A stretch of 64,000 bases of DNA from Notospermus geniculatus (GCA_002633025.1 NMRB01000063.1:557637-621636), one strand, 5' to 3'. Shown: positions 27,621-39,380, numbered from the stretch's first letter. Program-made: numbers and translations. Notes: generated by a model not told the origin, from the sequence alone.

Positions 27621-30600
27621 GGAAGGCTCATGACATGCATGATGTGATTTACTTATAAACAGAAAAATTACATTGGATGTGCTCTTGATAACCACCCTGT
27701 GAACTTTCCAGCCAGTCATACATGTATGTCTAATAGTTCCTGCTTCTCTCTCTTTTTTCCTGTAGATAACATGTGGTATAATCCACGCCCGTGACGTTCT
27801 CCTCGTTCCTATATACACCTGTCACTCGCATCGTTTGTCCGTAAGTGTTGCCATCGTGCATCTGAGCAGACCGAGAGGATGTCAAGGTGCAGCAAGTTTC
27901 CAAGGATTGCCTCAGCTTGATGCATATTCTACTGTGTTGTTTTGTTACCTTGCATTCAAATGGTTTTTGACACGTAGAGACTGCCACTGAAGGTTCTTTG
28001 GTTGTGTGTGTCGGTGTACGGCATGTTTCGTCTTACTCGTGTAACAGCAGACATCGATGTGAATGCTATAGTGTTGTATAATCGCAGGGACAATCAAAGA
28101 ATTACGATTGTTATTTCCTAATCTTGGTGTTTATGTCCGTAGTGATTGCGCAGCGTCTGCGTCATTGGGACTTTCGTGACCTCTTGTTGTAATATGTTGA
28201 TGAGGTGTTACCATGAAGGTTGTTAAGAGAAAAGCACGATCATTTTGTTACCGTAATCATTTGTGCATGTTTTAAGCGCTTGACTGTGTATTGGTAGCCT
28301 AGTATGTAGCTTAGCTGAATGTTTTGATGTAAGCAGATGTTTTCCGATTCATTTTGTGTTTGCTTCGTGTATGATTTGTTCTTTTTGTCTTTTTTGTGCT
28401 GGCAATTGTGGTGGTAATCTGTCCACTCTCACGATCGTGCAAAAAAAAGTGTCTGTGCAAGAGCTGGCCAGTTTGGGAGTCGGTTGTATATAAATCTTAT
28501 TCTATGCATCTATGTAGGTTGTTCAAAGTCATTTTATGATAAACTAATGTGTTTCCATGTTGTCTGTATTATTTTGATGGTTTCAGTGTGTTTTATATGC
28601 ATTTCTGTTGAGAGCATAATATCTGATATCTTGATTTCGTTTCATCCTCTTTGTTTGGAAGCGCGAAGCTTTGGGTGACGGCAGAATCCAAGTGGAAGTG
28701 TCGTGACAATCGCCGCTGGTGAATTTAGACTTCTTTAGGAAGGGCAGGTGTCAGGTGATGCCTGTTCGATCGTTTTAATGCACATTTTAAGGTTTTAGTT
28801 AAATTCTGCCTGCAAAATGTTGAACTTTTGCCCAAGCCTTGGTTTTCAGCTTATTATTTCCTTCCCTCTTCTCAGAACATGGCAACACCTAGAAAATAAT
28901 GATGTCCTGTAAAGACTATATAAGTCAGAGTGTCATATAGCTGTCATCAGTGACACATTGTGCACAACTGCATGTGCTTGGTCATTATATTGAATTTTGC
29001 TTCCCAAAATGGCATGCACCATTAACCCTCTAAAGACGTGAAAGTTTCTAAGCTTTAAAAGATTCTCGTCATTCATGTAAACAACTGGCCACATGCTCCT
29101 AGTGACACCTTTTGGTCATCTTCTGAGAACTGCATGAACTGAAGCAGTTTTGGAGCATGGGTAAATAGGGGGCTGGTTTTGAACTTCGGTGGGCATTTAC
29201 ATGCTCCTGTTTTCTTGACAGACAAGCCTGCCAAAATGTCATATGTCTGTGTATTGCATATTACTGTGGTGTGTCCTAATTATGTGCTTTATGGCCAGTA
29301 AAATAGAGAACCAACTCTTTAACGTGTCTTTGACATGAATGCCGAAGACATGCATGGTTCTTGGTTCTCTTAGAGATTCATTCATGACATTGTGTTCGCA
29401 AGAAAATTTCGTTCTGGTCTGTAGTTGACAGTATAATAGAATTCTGAAAAGTTAAAGTGGAAGAACGATTTGTTTGTTCGTAAATTTACTTCCTGGCAAT
29501 AAAAAAACAGTTTTAGTCAACCCTCTACATGGACACTTAACTCATCACATTCCATTGGATCTCATTTCTTTTTTCTCTTCTTTTTTGTTGTTTTCTTTAA
29601 TTTACTTGATTAATTACTGCATTCATTCTGTAAAACTGGATCAAGACCTCAATATTCAGGTATTCTCGGATCTTCTGTATAGGAAACCGAACTGGTGAAG
29701 AAAGATTCAGGTGTCTTGCTTGCCGTGGTCAACATACAATTTTAAGTAACAGCTGCTTCTTCTCCTGACTGGCAGATTCAAGTTTCATACTATGCTGTGG
29801 TCCATAAAGAGCCGTGGGTAATAAACAACATTTTATGTAACAGCTGTTTCAGCCCCAACTGATGAAGTTTCAGGTTTCCCGCTGTCTTGTTTTATATTGT
29901 ACCCTGTCATTTCCTTGGAAACACCTCTCATTTTAAAGGATCTCAATTTTTCACAGCTCTGTGCCTTTGTTTACTGATGAGTACCACATCACTGGCAGAA
30001 ATTGACTTCAAAAACAGTTCTGACTGCAAGACTGGCTGCTGGTATTGAAGTCAGGGAGACCCCACAGCTGGAATTCAGCATGGCTCATTTTCAGTCCATC
30101 TGTAATATGCTGCATATTGTAGCCGAAGTTGTTCAGTTTCGTAGCAGACGTCAGGGGAATCATTGATCAACTCGTATTGTTTCTGCAGTGTGTTAATCAT
30201 CGGTAAACATAGATGAGGCATTTCTTTATCTTTCAAAAAGCTGTGTTTCTCTCTAGTCACTTCTCATGCATTTAATTCCTTTTGTCCATGACATGGTCTG
30301 ATGCATGTAACATTCGACCATTGACACCACATTTTATGAATGAAACATTAAAAGCATGTGCATTTGTCTCTTTTATGCAGAAATTGGTTTTAAGTCTGCA
30401 ATTTCTCCTTGTGTAGCATTTTGAGATGTAGATTATAGCACATTGGAACCATTCTTTATAGCAAAACTGCTGTCAGGAGTATGTCTTAGACTGTACAGTG
30501 TGTTGCAGAAAAACTACGAATCAAACTGGAAGAAAACTGTCAGTATAGCTGGCCCTCAGAGGTTGATGTGAATCATCACCGTTCTCGTAATATTGCCTTC

Positions 30601-33600
30601 CTCACAGACTGTCCAGCGAATCATAATCAGGCCCAACTTGATGTCACCATGGCCCAGGTTGTTGAACTGGGAATTTACTTACGGGCGGTACGTCATGCTG
30701 AATTTGGACAACTGTTCCTGCTGAAGTTGAGTGGCGCTATTGTCCAGTTCTCCAGTGGTTATTGCAGTGACTTCGAACATGGTAATTTACTAATGGAGTA
30801 TACCGTCAATCTTTGAAGAGACAACTGCTGACTGTTTTGTTCCATTTTAATGCTCAGTTCCTTCTGGGACACACTGTATAAGAGTCCTGGACGAGATGAT
30901 TGCATGAGCAACTCCTGTATTTTGCTATCTACTGCCATCGATTGTACCAGACATGTTTTACTGTACGTGTAAACCATACCGCCAGCTCTTGCACTAGGCC
31001 AGCTTCGCGTATAATAATAAACGTTACTGTCTTCTTGTTGTCTTATGCACTCAGTGTATTCTGTATATTATCGGCGGAGGTTCTAGTGGACATCATATCA
31101 GGGTTGTGTTGAGGTGACATGTAATAATACAGAAGAGGTGAATCGTTCTTTGCTAGAGGTAACATTGTATTTGAGGTGGGTGAACAGTTTAGTCCTACAC
31201 ATGTAGTTGTTGAGCTAGTAGATGCTTGTTCATCTTATACATTCTCTTGTTTTTGCAAAGGCATTACTTCGTACTTTAGTTTGTTCATTCAATCAACAAT
31301 CTTCGCTGAAATTGGATATTTTTCCTGTGCGGTCAGCAATGGACTGAACCCCATGCACTGATCCAGAGCACTATTGGCTCAGTTTAACAAAACAGCAGTT
31401 AACCACTTCATAACCAAACGATGCATCATTATGACGTCACTACAAGTGCATTTTAGTGTGCAGTGTTAGTGCATTACATGAGAGACTGACACCATTGTAG
31501 CGTTATACACGTCATGGACCAGAAAGCCGATCTATGGTAGCGAAATGGTTAAGTGCAAAACAGGATGATAGCAAAGCCTCCTGCATATTTGGAGAGAGTT
31601 GCCCAAACAATATGGGTCAAACCAGGTATCAAATGACTTTAAGCCACAGAATTGACGTGTGCTGACCTGATATTGCTGCTTTTGTAAAAGGAACGATTTT
31701 GAACAACATGAGAAGAAAGCTAGGAACCTTTCACCTTCCTTTTAGATAATTTTGCACCAGACTCACCAACTTTAAGAACATCATTCTGCCAGACGCAAAA
31801 ACAGGTGATTGTACAGATGTTTTTTGTTCAGGAACTTTTTCTGTGCATTTAGCATAGGATCACAATATTCTCGAGCTCTGGATGGTAACTGGAAGGAATC
31901 TATCACGTTATTATTAAATATTAATTTTCATGAATTGCAAGTTGGTGTATATGTGTGGGATAACCTATTTTGTGTTTGGACCATGCCAGCATCACCAGTT
32001 AAATTTTGTTTGTTTGTGTTTAAGTAATTTTGGAAAGATTTTGCCAACAAAGGTGAGGTTTATAATAGAGGGCAAAAATTTGCTTTAAAATCCTGACAAG
32101 TGTATGACGTGTGCCCCATGCCACAAGCCTGTTGAAATAGTTCTGTACATATATTATCTGAATACGGGTTGCACTTTGTGTGAAGTCAGAGTACAGGATG
32201 TTTGTAATGTTCTCTTAATAAGTTAATCATCTGTCAGGCTAGCGTGTTGCCATTGTGACATCGTATTCTGATGTCCTGCATTGTGTTAGAAGACTTGTGG
32301 CAAGTGCTTCCATTAGTATGGCTTAATTTCACACACAACAGAATGATACATCAAGTCTCCTGGATGCTCGGACAAAAACCCATGAAGGAAGGATGTTTTG
32401 CGATGGTCACGGTTGCCAGATTGTCCATTGCCTCACCTTATTTGTCATTTGGTTACAAGAATTCCATTTCAGTGGTAACAGATTGCAACAAATCTTTTGA
32501 GTTACCATCAATTCAGTGGTACAGAAACCCACAAATACTTTCATTTGCCATGAATTCAGTGGTAAAGTATAATTCACCCTAACTTCAACATGGGCAAAGT
32601 GCCAGGCCTGTGGCACAATGATTAAACCACAAACCACAGTAGGGTATTTACCAGTTGACTGAGCGGTGAAGTTAGGGTGAATTAATCTTACTTTACTGAT
32701 GCTGGGCTTTTATGTAGCTGATGCCAAATAAAGTGATGTGACCTTTTCACTTTGAACTTTGCAAAGTTTTGAAAAGGATTATTGCTTTTGGTCAGGATAA
32801 CATTGAAATGGTCAGATACCGGCAAATGATTTTACAACCCACGGATAGGTTCAGAAGTGGCAGTTTTCAGTGTCTGCAAAAAAGGGTGAATATTGGTGCA
32901 TTCTGTGAATACCGTACGGTACTTATAATCTGCAAGATGGTGAAGGTGAAGATACAGAACATGAATTATGTGTACTATAAAACGTCACGTGCTCTCAGGA
33001 GATGAATTTCTGTTGATATTTTGCCAGAGAAATAGTGCAAGCATTGCTTTGTGGTTTTGTCTTACAAGTGATTGATCATTAAGTGAAGGTAATTGTTCTT
33101 TTTGATTAAGAGAATAGTAGTGTGATGAGTAAAGTGACTTTGTCGATAAAATTATGTTTGATCTTTTAAAGCTGTTCAAAATAGCAATAAATAGGGACCA
33201 CCAAATTATGGTATTAAAAGTTTGTGTGTTACGGTCCTTGTAAAATGCTCAACACCACCAGCTCCACGCTTATATTGGTGATGATACTGTGATATATACG
33301 ATAAGACGTACTTCAGGATTAATGTCATTAAGAAGTCTTTCCAACGTGGCATGGGGCGGAGTGTTTCAATGGCATATTTTCCGTTAAAGAATTGCTTTAT
33401 GCACTGTTAGACACCCTTTGTTGGTAGAAATTAATGTCACACGAAGGCCCAGTAACATATTCTTTGAGGGTCAGTCGTTTTTGGTGTCAAAGAATCCAAG
33501 AATGTAAGAATGGAACGAGCAAGTTTGTAGACTCATTGTAGATTGGCAGGTCGATGTAACATCTCAGATTGTGTCTCTTTCCATGATACTGTGTGGCTTG

Positions 33601-33717
33601 AAAATCATAATCAACAAACTGTGCCAAAAGTTTTCTTTGTAAGGGGTTACATCAGCTCTGGCGTTTTGTTCTGATACCAGACAGGGCCAATTTTATGGTG
33701 TGTTTGAACCAGTGTTC

Positions 33718-33793
33718 AGGGAGCACTTATCCTTTGTTCAACACAGAAGGTAAGTATCACACTTTGACTTAAGTATGTTTATGAATATGGACC
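33718..33793 (+). mobile_element. Partial copy of the 20008-20113 MITE
   Basis: gagcacttatcctttgttca through tttatgaatatggaccc matches the right two-thirds of the element at 20008. The left end is missing. It lies in the probable CELF 3' UTR. Confidence 0.75.
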
Positions 33794-34776
33794 CAGAAGT
33801 ACAAAATGTGGTCTGTCCTAGGGCCACTGCAAAATTGACAATCTCAGAGTACATGTGTACCACAGGTGTTTTCTGTTTGCTATAGGAGTTGAACTACGTA
33901 CCCACAGCTGACAACAATCCTTGGCCAGTGCATTGCACTATGACTAACATTAAGCCTGCCGCACACAAGGAAATTTTATTCCTCGTTGCAGCAACAAGCA
34001 ACATACATTGTGCCATGTCTGGAGAAAAGCAATGCATCTTGCTATACCCACAAGCAATGAACAATAGAAGTCAAACATGTTTGTTTGGAGCAATAAGTTT
34101 TTGAAAGCATCTGCACGTATGTGCCAATTTTGCGCGTTCGACTTTAAAATTGCTGACAGAGAGTAAGAGGTTGCCTCGTATGCTGCAGGCTTAATATGAG
34201 TGCAAAATACATCTTGCTGGGCAAAATATTATGCTCAGTTGGGGTGCCTTCTTTATTCCATGCGTACTTTGAACTTTTTCATAAAAGCTTCTTTGTGCTT
34301 GTTATGTATTCCTTTTCATAGCTGTCAATCAGCATAAAAGTCAAACAAATAATATTTGATGATGTGCTTGATAATTCTGTTAGTGTTGGTATAGAGGAAT
34401 TAATTGGTGATGCTGGACTTGTCCCTTGGTGATGTTGATGTATATTTAGAGTGCCCTATGTTAAAATGTCCAATATTCAATGACTTCATGCAATGTGCAT
34501 GGTAGATGTTGTGTAATGAGTAAGTACGTCTTGGAGATTGGTCACAATGTTTGCCTTCAAAATTGGTAAAGCAAAATTTTCTGTGTGCACTGAAACAGCT
34601 TCAGTATAAAAATGTTAAATTTTGAATAGTAGTACCGGTACATGGAAAATGAATGACTTAATTGTTTTCATATTCACATTCAAGAAGAGTTTTTGTCTTA
34701 ATGTTGTTTCCTGATCTTTGTGGATCTATTGTGTACTTGTGACGGTGGTTGCAGCACCGACACTCAATGTATAGTC

Positions 34777-34782
34777 AATAAA
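34777..34782 (+). terminator. Polyadenylation signal AATAAA, likely CELF 3' end
   Basis: gtcaataaagttctgtctgt is followed by a GU-rich tract (ttatgtgtggtttg), a canonical arrangement for cleavage about 15-25 nt downstream. Further AATAAA hexamers occur at 35451-35460. Confidence 0.55.
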
Positions 34783-35520
34783 GTTCTGTCTGTTTATGTG
34801 TGGTTTGCCAATACAGGCAATTGTCATATCAGTGTACTTGTAAAACTTGTAAAAACCAAAGTTTACTAACAATGAAGGGTGCTTTATCTTTGATTGAAGC
34901 ATTATTAAGGATGAAATATTCGTGGTTTTGTAAAGTTGTTTTATTACAATTTATTCATAATCAAGCTGTATACATAATCAAAATTACAACTTTCTTGCCT
35001 ATAGTAAAGGTATATAAAAAAGGGGTGTTTTTTAGCGGAGCACATGGCTGTTGTAATGTCTACCAGGTGCTTCTATAGTCAGTGTCAGAGATGTATCACT
35101 ACATGTACGTACTAGTTGTTTGTTGAACATTTTATCTTAATTTTCCTTGACCCCCACAGTTATAATAGCAACATGAAATATTGTTGAAATACTTACTTCA
35201 TTTCTAACTTGTTATAAATCTGAAAAATACAGACAGACTTCAGCTTTGAATCAGGTATGGAATTCTAAGTTTCATACTCTGATCATTTTATACATCTCCA
35301 AGTTACCTTTGTTCATGTTGGTCTAGTGTAAAGGAGTTAAACAGTGTATTTATTTCAGTGTTACATGACAGAATAATACCTTGATTAAAACCTGTTCACC
35401 CTACACTCAAAATGGTTATTTCTAATAACACTTTCTGATGCGTTTTAGAAAATAAATAAATGCAACAAGCTACTTCTGTTGTTGAAACTTCAGTCTTTTG
35501 ATTTGACTTACTATGACGTG

Positions 35521-35693
35521 GTAAAATGGATACAGATAGAGTCCAACATGGCCTCCCGGGAACTCTCCTAACCCTATAACCACCTGACCCTAACCCTAAC
35601 CCTGCCCTAACCCCAACCCTAACCCTAACCCTAACCCCAACTCTAACTCTAACCCTAATCCTAACTTTTGGACTCTATCTGTATCCATTTTAC
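35521..35693. mobile_element. TAACCC telomere-like array enclosed by perfect 25-bp inverted repeats
   Basis: 35521-35545 (gtaaaatggatacagataga and gtcca) is the exact reverse complement of 35669-35693. Between them, about 35568-35668 is a run of ccctaa-type units with variants (ccccaa, actcta, tcctaa). No target duplication is obvious. Confidence 0.85.
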
Positions 35694-35740
35694 GATTTTC
35701 CCTATGAATTCCACCTACAAAGATGGGAACTAGCTGTTCC

Positions 35741-35845
35741 CCATCCTGAGCACAGTGGTTCTTACAGCTTCATCCTACGTGACCGCTGACCGTTCGTCAG
35801 CGGTGACGTAGGATGAAGCTGTAAGAACCACTGTGCTCAGGATGG
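35741..35845. repeat. Near-perfect 50-bp-arm hairpin
   Basis: Arms 35741-35790 and 35796-35845 are reverse complements with one mismatch, separated by a 5-bp loop (cgttc). Left arm begins ccatcctgagcacagtggtt. It lies 48 bp after the TAACCC element. Such a perfect palindrome implies a very young insertion or active arm homogenisation. Confidence 0.9.
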
Positions 35846-35873
35846 TGGCCAGTGTGAGTCCAGGGCCCGGCCG

Positions 35874-35990
35874 CACAGTCACAGAAAGTCCGATAGTGCT
35901 TTCGGTGCCTATCGGTGGTTGGGAAAATGCGTTATAACTAACTGCCGACAGGCACCGGTCGCATCGGCCTTTCTGTGCGGGCGGCTCCTA
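35874..35990. mobile_element. Probable MITE with GGCCGCACAG termini
   Basis: Left cccggccgcacag with cagaaagtccgat pairs imperfectly with right atcggcctttctgtgcggg. Internal cgatagtgctttcgg/ggtgcctatcgg blocks are also related. Confidence 0.5.
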
Positions 35991-36310
35991 TGAAGGACGT
36001 CGAGGTAAGATGCCTGGTATTGGTTTAGCCGCGTTATTTCTCAAGAAGAATGGCCGGGAATTTTTTGGCAAAAATCGACAAGGCTACAGGTCTCTCCATT
36101 TGGGTCGTGTAGGAAGCAAATTTTGATAGCCGCAGCGGTTTGGCTGGAAGGAAGCCCCGAAAAAGGCACTTCATTCGAGATTCCTTTGGGATACCGGTAC
36201 CACCAAACGGATTGTGGAATTGAATTAGAAACACGCAGCGTCCAGAGATAGCCTCTCGATATCGCCCCTAAAAGGCCTGAACCCACTGTCGTGTTTGACC
36301 CCGCCCGCCG

Positions 36311-36532
36311 CGCGAAAATGCACCGGCAGAAAATGCTTTGTTAAGGCAGCGGACCGAGAAAATAACAAAGGATTTGTCGGGTGGAGATGAAACCGCGGCG
36401 GAAAAATGCGAATTCACGTGAAGCCACTGTCGCGGCGTTTTTCCGCCGCGGTTTCATCTCCGCCCGACAAATCCTTTATTATTTTCTCAGTCCGCTGCCT
36501 TTTAACAAAGCATTTTCTGCCGGTGCGTTTTC
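36311..36532. repeat. Large inverted repeat, ~100-bp arms
   Basis: 36311-36410 pairs with about 36432-36532: caccggcagaaaatgctttg and ccgcggcggaaaaa on the left correspond to tttttccgccgcgg and caaagcattttctgccggtg on the right, with a few mismatches, one 2-bp indel and a spacer of about 21 bp. GC-rich, upstream of SMAP. Confidence 0.88.
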
Positions 36533-36884
36533 CCGCTGCGCGAAAACGCATCTGTTTTTAGCTCACCATAGGTCTGAGCTTGGTGTGATTTGAATCTTCC
36601 CGGTCGTTTTAGAGTCATGGTGAGGTCCGATCAGGTGTAACGTTTTTGAGCGTTCCCCATCTGTGAGTGTTCCCCTCATAGGCCTATTGTCTGACGGAAT
36701 AAGCCACGACTCGACAATGGAGGACACACAGAGAAACGTGTCGATCTGTCTGCCAGTGTTTCCAGAACAATAGGGGGAACACTGACACACGGAAACACTG
36801 AAAAACTTTACACCTGTGTTCCACCGAACTGAGCCCACCTAGCGGAGGATCGTGGTACCAATCTAATTTGCCGCGATCACCTTC

Positions 36885-36922
36885 TGACGTCATGGTTGCC
36901 ACAAAACCAGAAAATGACGTCA
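36885..36922 (+). promoter_or_regulatory. Two perfect CRE sites (TGACGTCA) upstream of SMAP
   Basis: TGACGTCA at 36885-36892 and at 36915-36922, exactly 30 bp apart, 148-185 bp upstream of the SMAP ATG. Palindromic CREs close to a start site are typical of CREB/ATF-responsive housekeeping promoters. The transcription start is expected between here and 37070. Confidence 0.65.
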
Positions 36923-37069
36923 CATACGCTGGGGTCTACACAGTTTCGAAAATTGGCTAAATCGCCATAACTACAGTTCGGCTCTGTGCATTCTGCTGTG
37001 TATCTGAGTGCAGACTGTAAATTTTCTTCTGAATACATTTAGACCAACAGGACGATTCAGCAAGAGATC

Positions 37070-37147
37070 ATGGATAATGGTGCTGGAAGACCACCACTAA
37101 AATCACCTGACAGAGGAGAGAAGAGGGCAATTGATCAACTGGAAGAC
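37070..37147 (+). CDS. SMAP: SMAP exon 1
   Basis: Encodes MDNGAGRPPLKSPDRGEKRA and IDQLED, ending in phase 0 before gtaggt. The frame stays open for 88 codons past the donor into a His/Met-rich stretch, so intron retention would give a different product of 114 residues. Confidence 0.8.
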
Positions 37148-39241
37148 GTAGGTTCCATGCCCATGACGATGATGCCGATTCCCGATTTTTTATGCCATCC
37201 CATGCCCATGGCAATGCGGCATGGGAATGGGATGGGACCTGGGGGTCCTGGACCACCACGGCACCAGGTCCAGGGCCAGGCACCGTCATGTCCATCCAGA
37301 TCCATACCATACCATGTCCATGACCACCATGACCATCACCACATCAGACATCACATCATCCATCATCATCATGATGATCATCAATACATCATCATCCATG
37401 TCATCACATCATGATCACATCATCACCATGATGATCTGATGGTCAGACACACACACACACATCCACTGTGTCTGCATGTGGTATGCCACAGCAGTCCATG
37501 TCGCTGAGAGTCAATCCCACACCCCACCATCCATCCATTCCATCCAGACCACCAGCGATCCATTCCATACCATGATATTCTCCACCATTCACCATTCATT
37601 CACTGTTCATTCAATTTTATTCCTTTTGTATCGTGTTTTCGGCAGTATTTCGCTCGGCGTATTCCGGCGGATTCCGGTCTTTTATGAACCGCGGTAATAG
37701 GCCTACTAGCTAACTTAGGCTAGGCCTACCACCGGTAGCTAGTAGAGTAGAGCCACACTCAGCAGAGTTCTGTCAGTTCCAGTAGTGTCATTGATTAACC
37801 CATCTTCATTTTCAGGACAAGCGTAAGGAAGAAAATGTCCACTCAGCCAATGCTTGGGAGCAAGCTAACCTTGGTGATGATGAAAGGAAACAGAAGTTCC
37901 TGAGACTGATGGGTGCAGGAAAGGTAAATCAGTGCAGTAGCATCCTCATGGCATAGCTACTGAATCTAAGAAGATAAATCTGCAGCTGCCTAGACTGGAG
38001 GGCGTAAGCCCAACATTTACATTTGTAGCCAAAGAAGACGTTATTTACTAGGCCTAGGCCTAATTACCAAATTCATCACCTCCGACTCCCTACCTCAGTC
38101 ATGTCAGTTTTGGTTTTCATGTTTTGTTCCATGACTGCTTTCTAACCAGCAGAAAAGTTCATTGTAATAGGAGCAGGCAGCCGCGCATATTGCCAACAGA
38201 TGGCAGCAAAGTTCTAGCGGACCAATGTACAGGAAAATCTGACGTGATTGTTGCTTGATCAATAATGACTGGGTCCGCTATATGCATTGAATTGGGCCGT
38301 AGTGACACCTATTGGTCAACTTGCTGACAGCTCCTAATTTGTTCTCTTGCAGAAACAGCATCATGGGCGATTTGTCATCGGTGACACAAATACTGTACAT
38401 ACAAAAGCTGGTAAGTCTCCATTCCTTGAAGTGATACTGCCTCATTGATAACTTTATCCACTTCAGTACCATAATCTTCTGCAAGATAATTATGGCAGTC
38501 AAAAGTGTAGTCCTAGAATGATCAGTTAAATAGGATCAAGAGGATACTGTAAACCGTGATATTTTCGCGACGCTAAATGTTCACGATTTCGAGGGTGTAC
38601 GAATTCGCGAAGAATAGATTTTCGCGATTGGAACCCTTCAGCTTCAACAGAATAATAAGAATAATAATTTTCGCGCGATTTATGTTCGCATTTTGACCCG
38701 TGAACGCGAAAATCGCAAAAATAAAACGCACGCGAAAATTTCACCGTTTACAGTATTTCCCTCAGAATTTGACAATTATATGTTTGTCTTGCATGTCTTC
38801 AGCGATGTGGTGTGCAAGTGGGTGATGCAAACTACAGTCGGACATTTACTTCGGTTGTTTTTAGAACACCCCTAACAATATCTCGGAATAAAAGAGCTGA
38901 AATTCGTAGTCTTCTTTTCAGAGGATAGTGAGAGAAAAACAAGGGCAATTGAAGAACAATATTTGGAGGGCATGGAACATAAATTGGGCACTGCACGTCA
39001 TGCCGGCTTGGGATTCCACACAGATGCAGATTCATCAGAACAAAAAACAGCAGACAGTACCAGTAGTTCTGATAACAACAAGGAGTCGGAGAAAAAACCG
39101 GAACCTGATAAGAAGGAGGATTCTGTTAAAGATGAAAAAACTGACTCAAAACCTGGCAAGGAGGAAAGTCCAAAGACAGGTGACGAGAAGGAAAAGGAAA
39201 TAGGAATCAAGAAACTTTCATTTGTGAAAAGTAGCAGTTGA
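37070..39241 (+). CDS. SMAP: Small acidic protein (SMAP / C11orf58 ortholog), complete
   Basis: Exons 37070-37147, 37816-37923, 38353-38410 and 38922-39241 give 187 residues plus stop (human SMAP is 183). The exon 2 product contains ERKQKFLRLMGAGK, identical to the human core ERKQKFLRLMGAGKK. Exon 3 gives HHGRFVIGD (human HTGRLVIGD), exon 4 has the HAGLGF motif (human HCGLGF), and the end KLSFVKSSS resembles human MFVKSSGS. The C-terminal half is low-complexity, rich in Lys, Glu, Asp and Ser. The molecular function of SMAP is poorly known. All introns are GT-AG and the phases close. Exon 1 is the least conserved and is supported by its ATG and the gtaggt donor. Two CRE sites lie upstream. Confidence 0.93.
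37148..37560 (+). repeat. CAT/ATG-rich low-complexity intron sequence
   Basis: catgaccaccatgaccatca-type repeats, a CA tract near 37446 and ccatccatcc runs. An imperfect palindrome (ccatcccatgcccatg / catgggaatgggatgg) lies at about 37195-37236. First SMAP intron. Confidence 0.75.
37816..37923 (+). CDS. SMAP: SMAP exon 2 (conserved core)
   Basis: 36 codons in phase 0: DKRKEENVHSANAWEQANLG then DDERKQKFLRLMGAGK. This is the most conserved block of the family. Acceptor cattttcag, donor gtaaat. Confidence 0.96.
38169..38335. mobile_element. Repeat family C, copy 1 (AGGAGC...GCTCCT)
   Basis: Begins aggagcaggcagc and ends gctgacagctcct, an inverted pair. About 167 bp, in SMAP intron 2. Counterparts lie at 41816-41981 in the second SMAP copy and at about 56186-56344 in a NELL intron, sharing gccgtagtgacacctattgg. 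In copy 1 and in the NELL copy it ends within about 20 nt of a splice site. Confidence 0.75.
38353..38410 (+). CDS. SMAP: SMAP exon 3
   Basis: Encodes KQHHGRFVIGDTNTVHTKA and one base of the next codon. Acceptor tctcttgcag, donor gtaagt. Aligns with human KEHTGRLVIGD. Confidence 0.95.
38545..38755. mobile_element. MITE inserted in SMAP intron 3, TA target duplication, absent from copy B
   Basis: Element 38547-38753 (207 bp) starts CTGTAAACCGTGATATTTTC and ends GAAAATTTCACCGTTTACAG, flanked by TA on both sides. The second SMAP copy has the empty site (gaggatatttccc near 42186-42200) with a single TA, so both borders are defined by direct comparison. Confidence 0.95.
38922..39241 (+). CDS. SMAP: SMAP exon 4 (acidic C-terminus and stop)
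   Basis: Begins with the split codon giving EDSERKTRAIEEQYLEGME, includes HAGLGFHTDADSSEQ, then a Lys/Glu/Asp/Ser-rich tail ending KLSFVKSSS and TGA. Acceptor cttcttttcag. Confidence 0.95.
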
Positions 39242-39380
39242 TTCATCATGTTCATGGGAGATTATTAAAACGGAATCGGCATTTATGAGTTATCTCAAAT
39301 TGACTGGTGTCATCTGTTGGTAGATTTTTTTATTGATGATCAATGTGGGCCATACAGGTTTGAAGTTGTGCACCTTGTCG

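Larger units (their letters stand above)
23303..34800 (+). other. Probable CELF 3' untranslated region and flank
   Basis: No recognisable coding exon follows the TAG at 23300 until the SMAP gene. Open frames here are short and unlike known proteins. Weak polyadenylation hexamers occur near 24801 and 32726. The best is at 34777 with a GU-rich downstream element. CELF genes often have kilobases-long 3' UTRs; the true end is inferred. The stretch holds an inverted repeat (24159-24282), a duplicated block around the N at 26353, GATCAACTG repeats near 26900, and a long-period repeat at 27230-27610. Confidence 0.5.
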
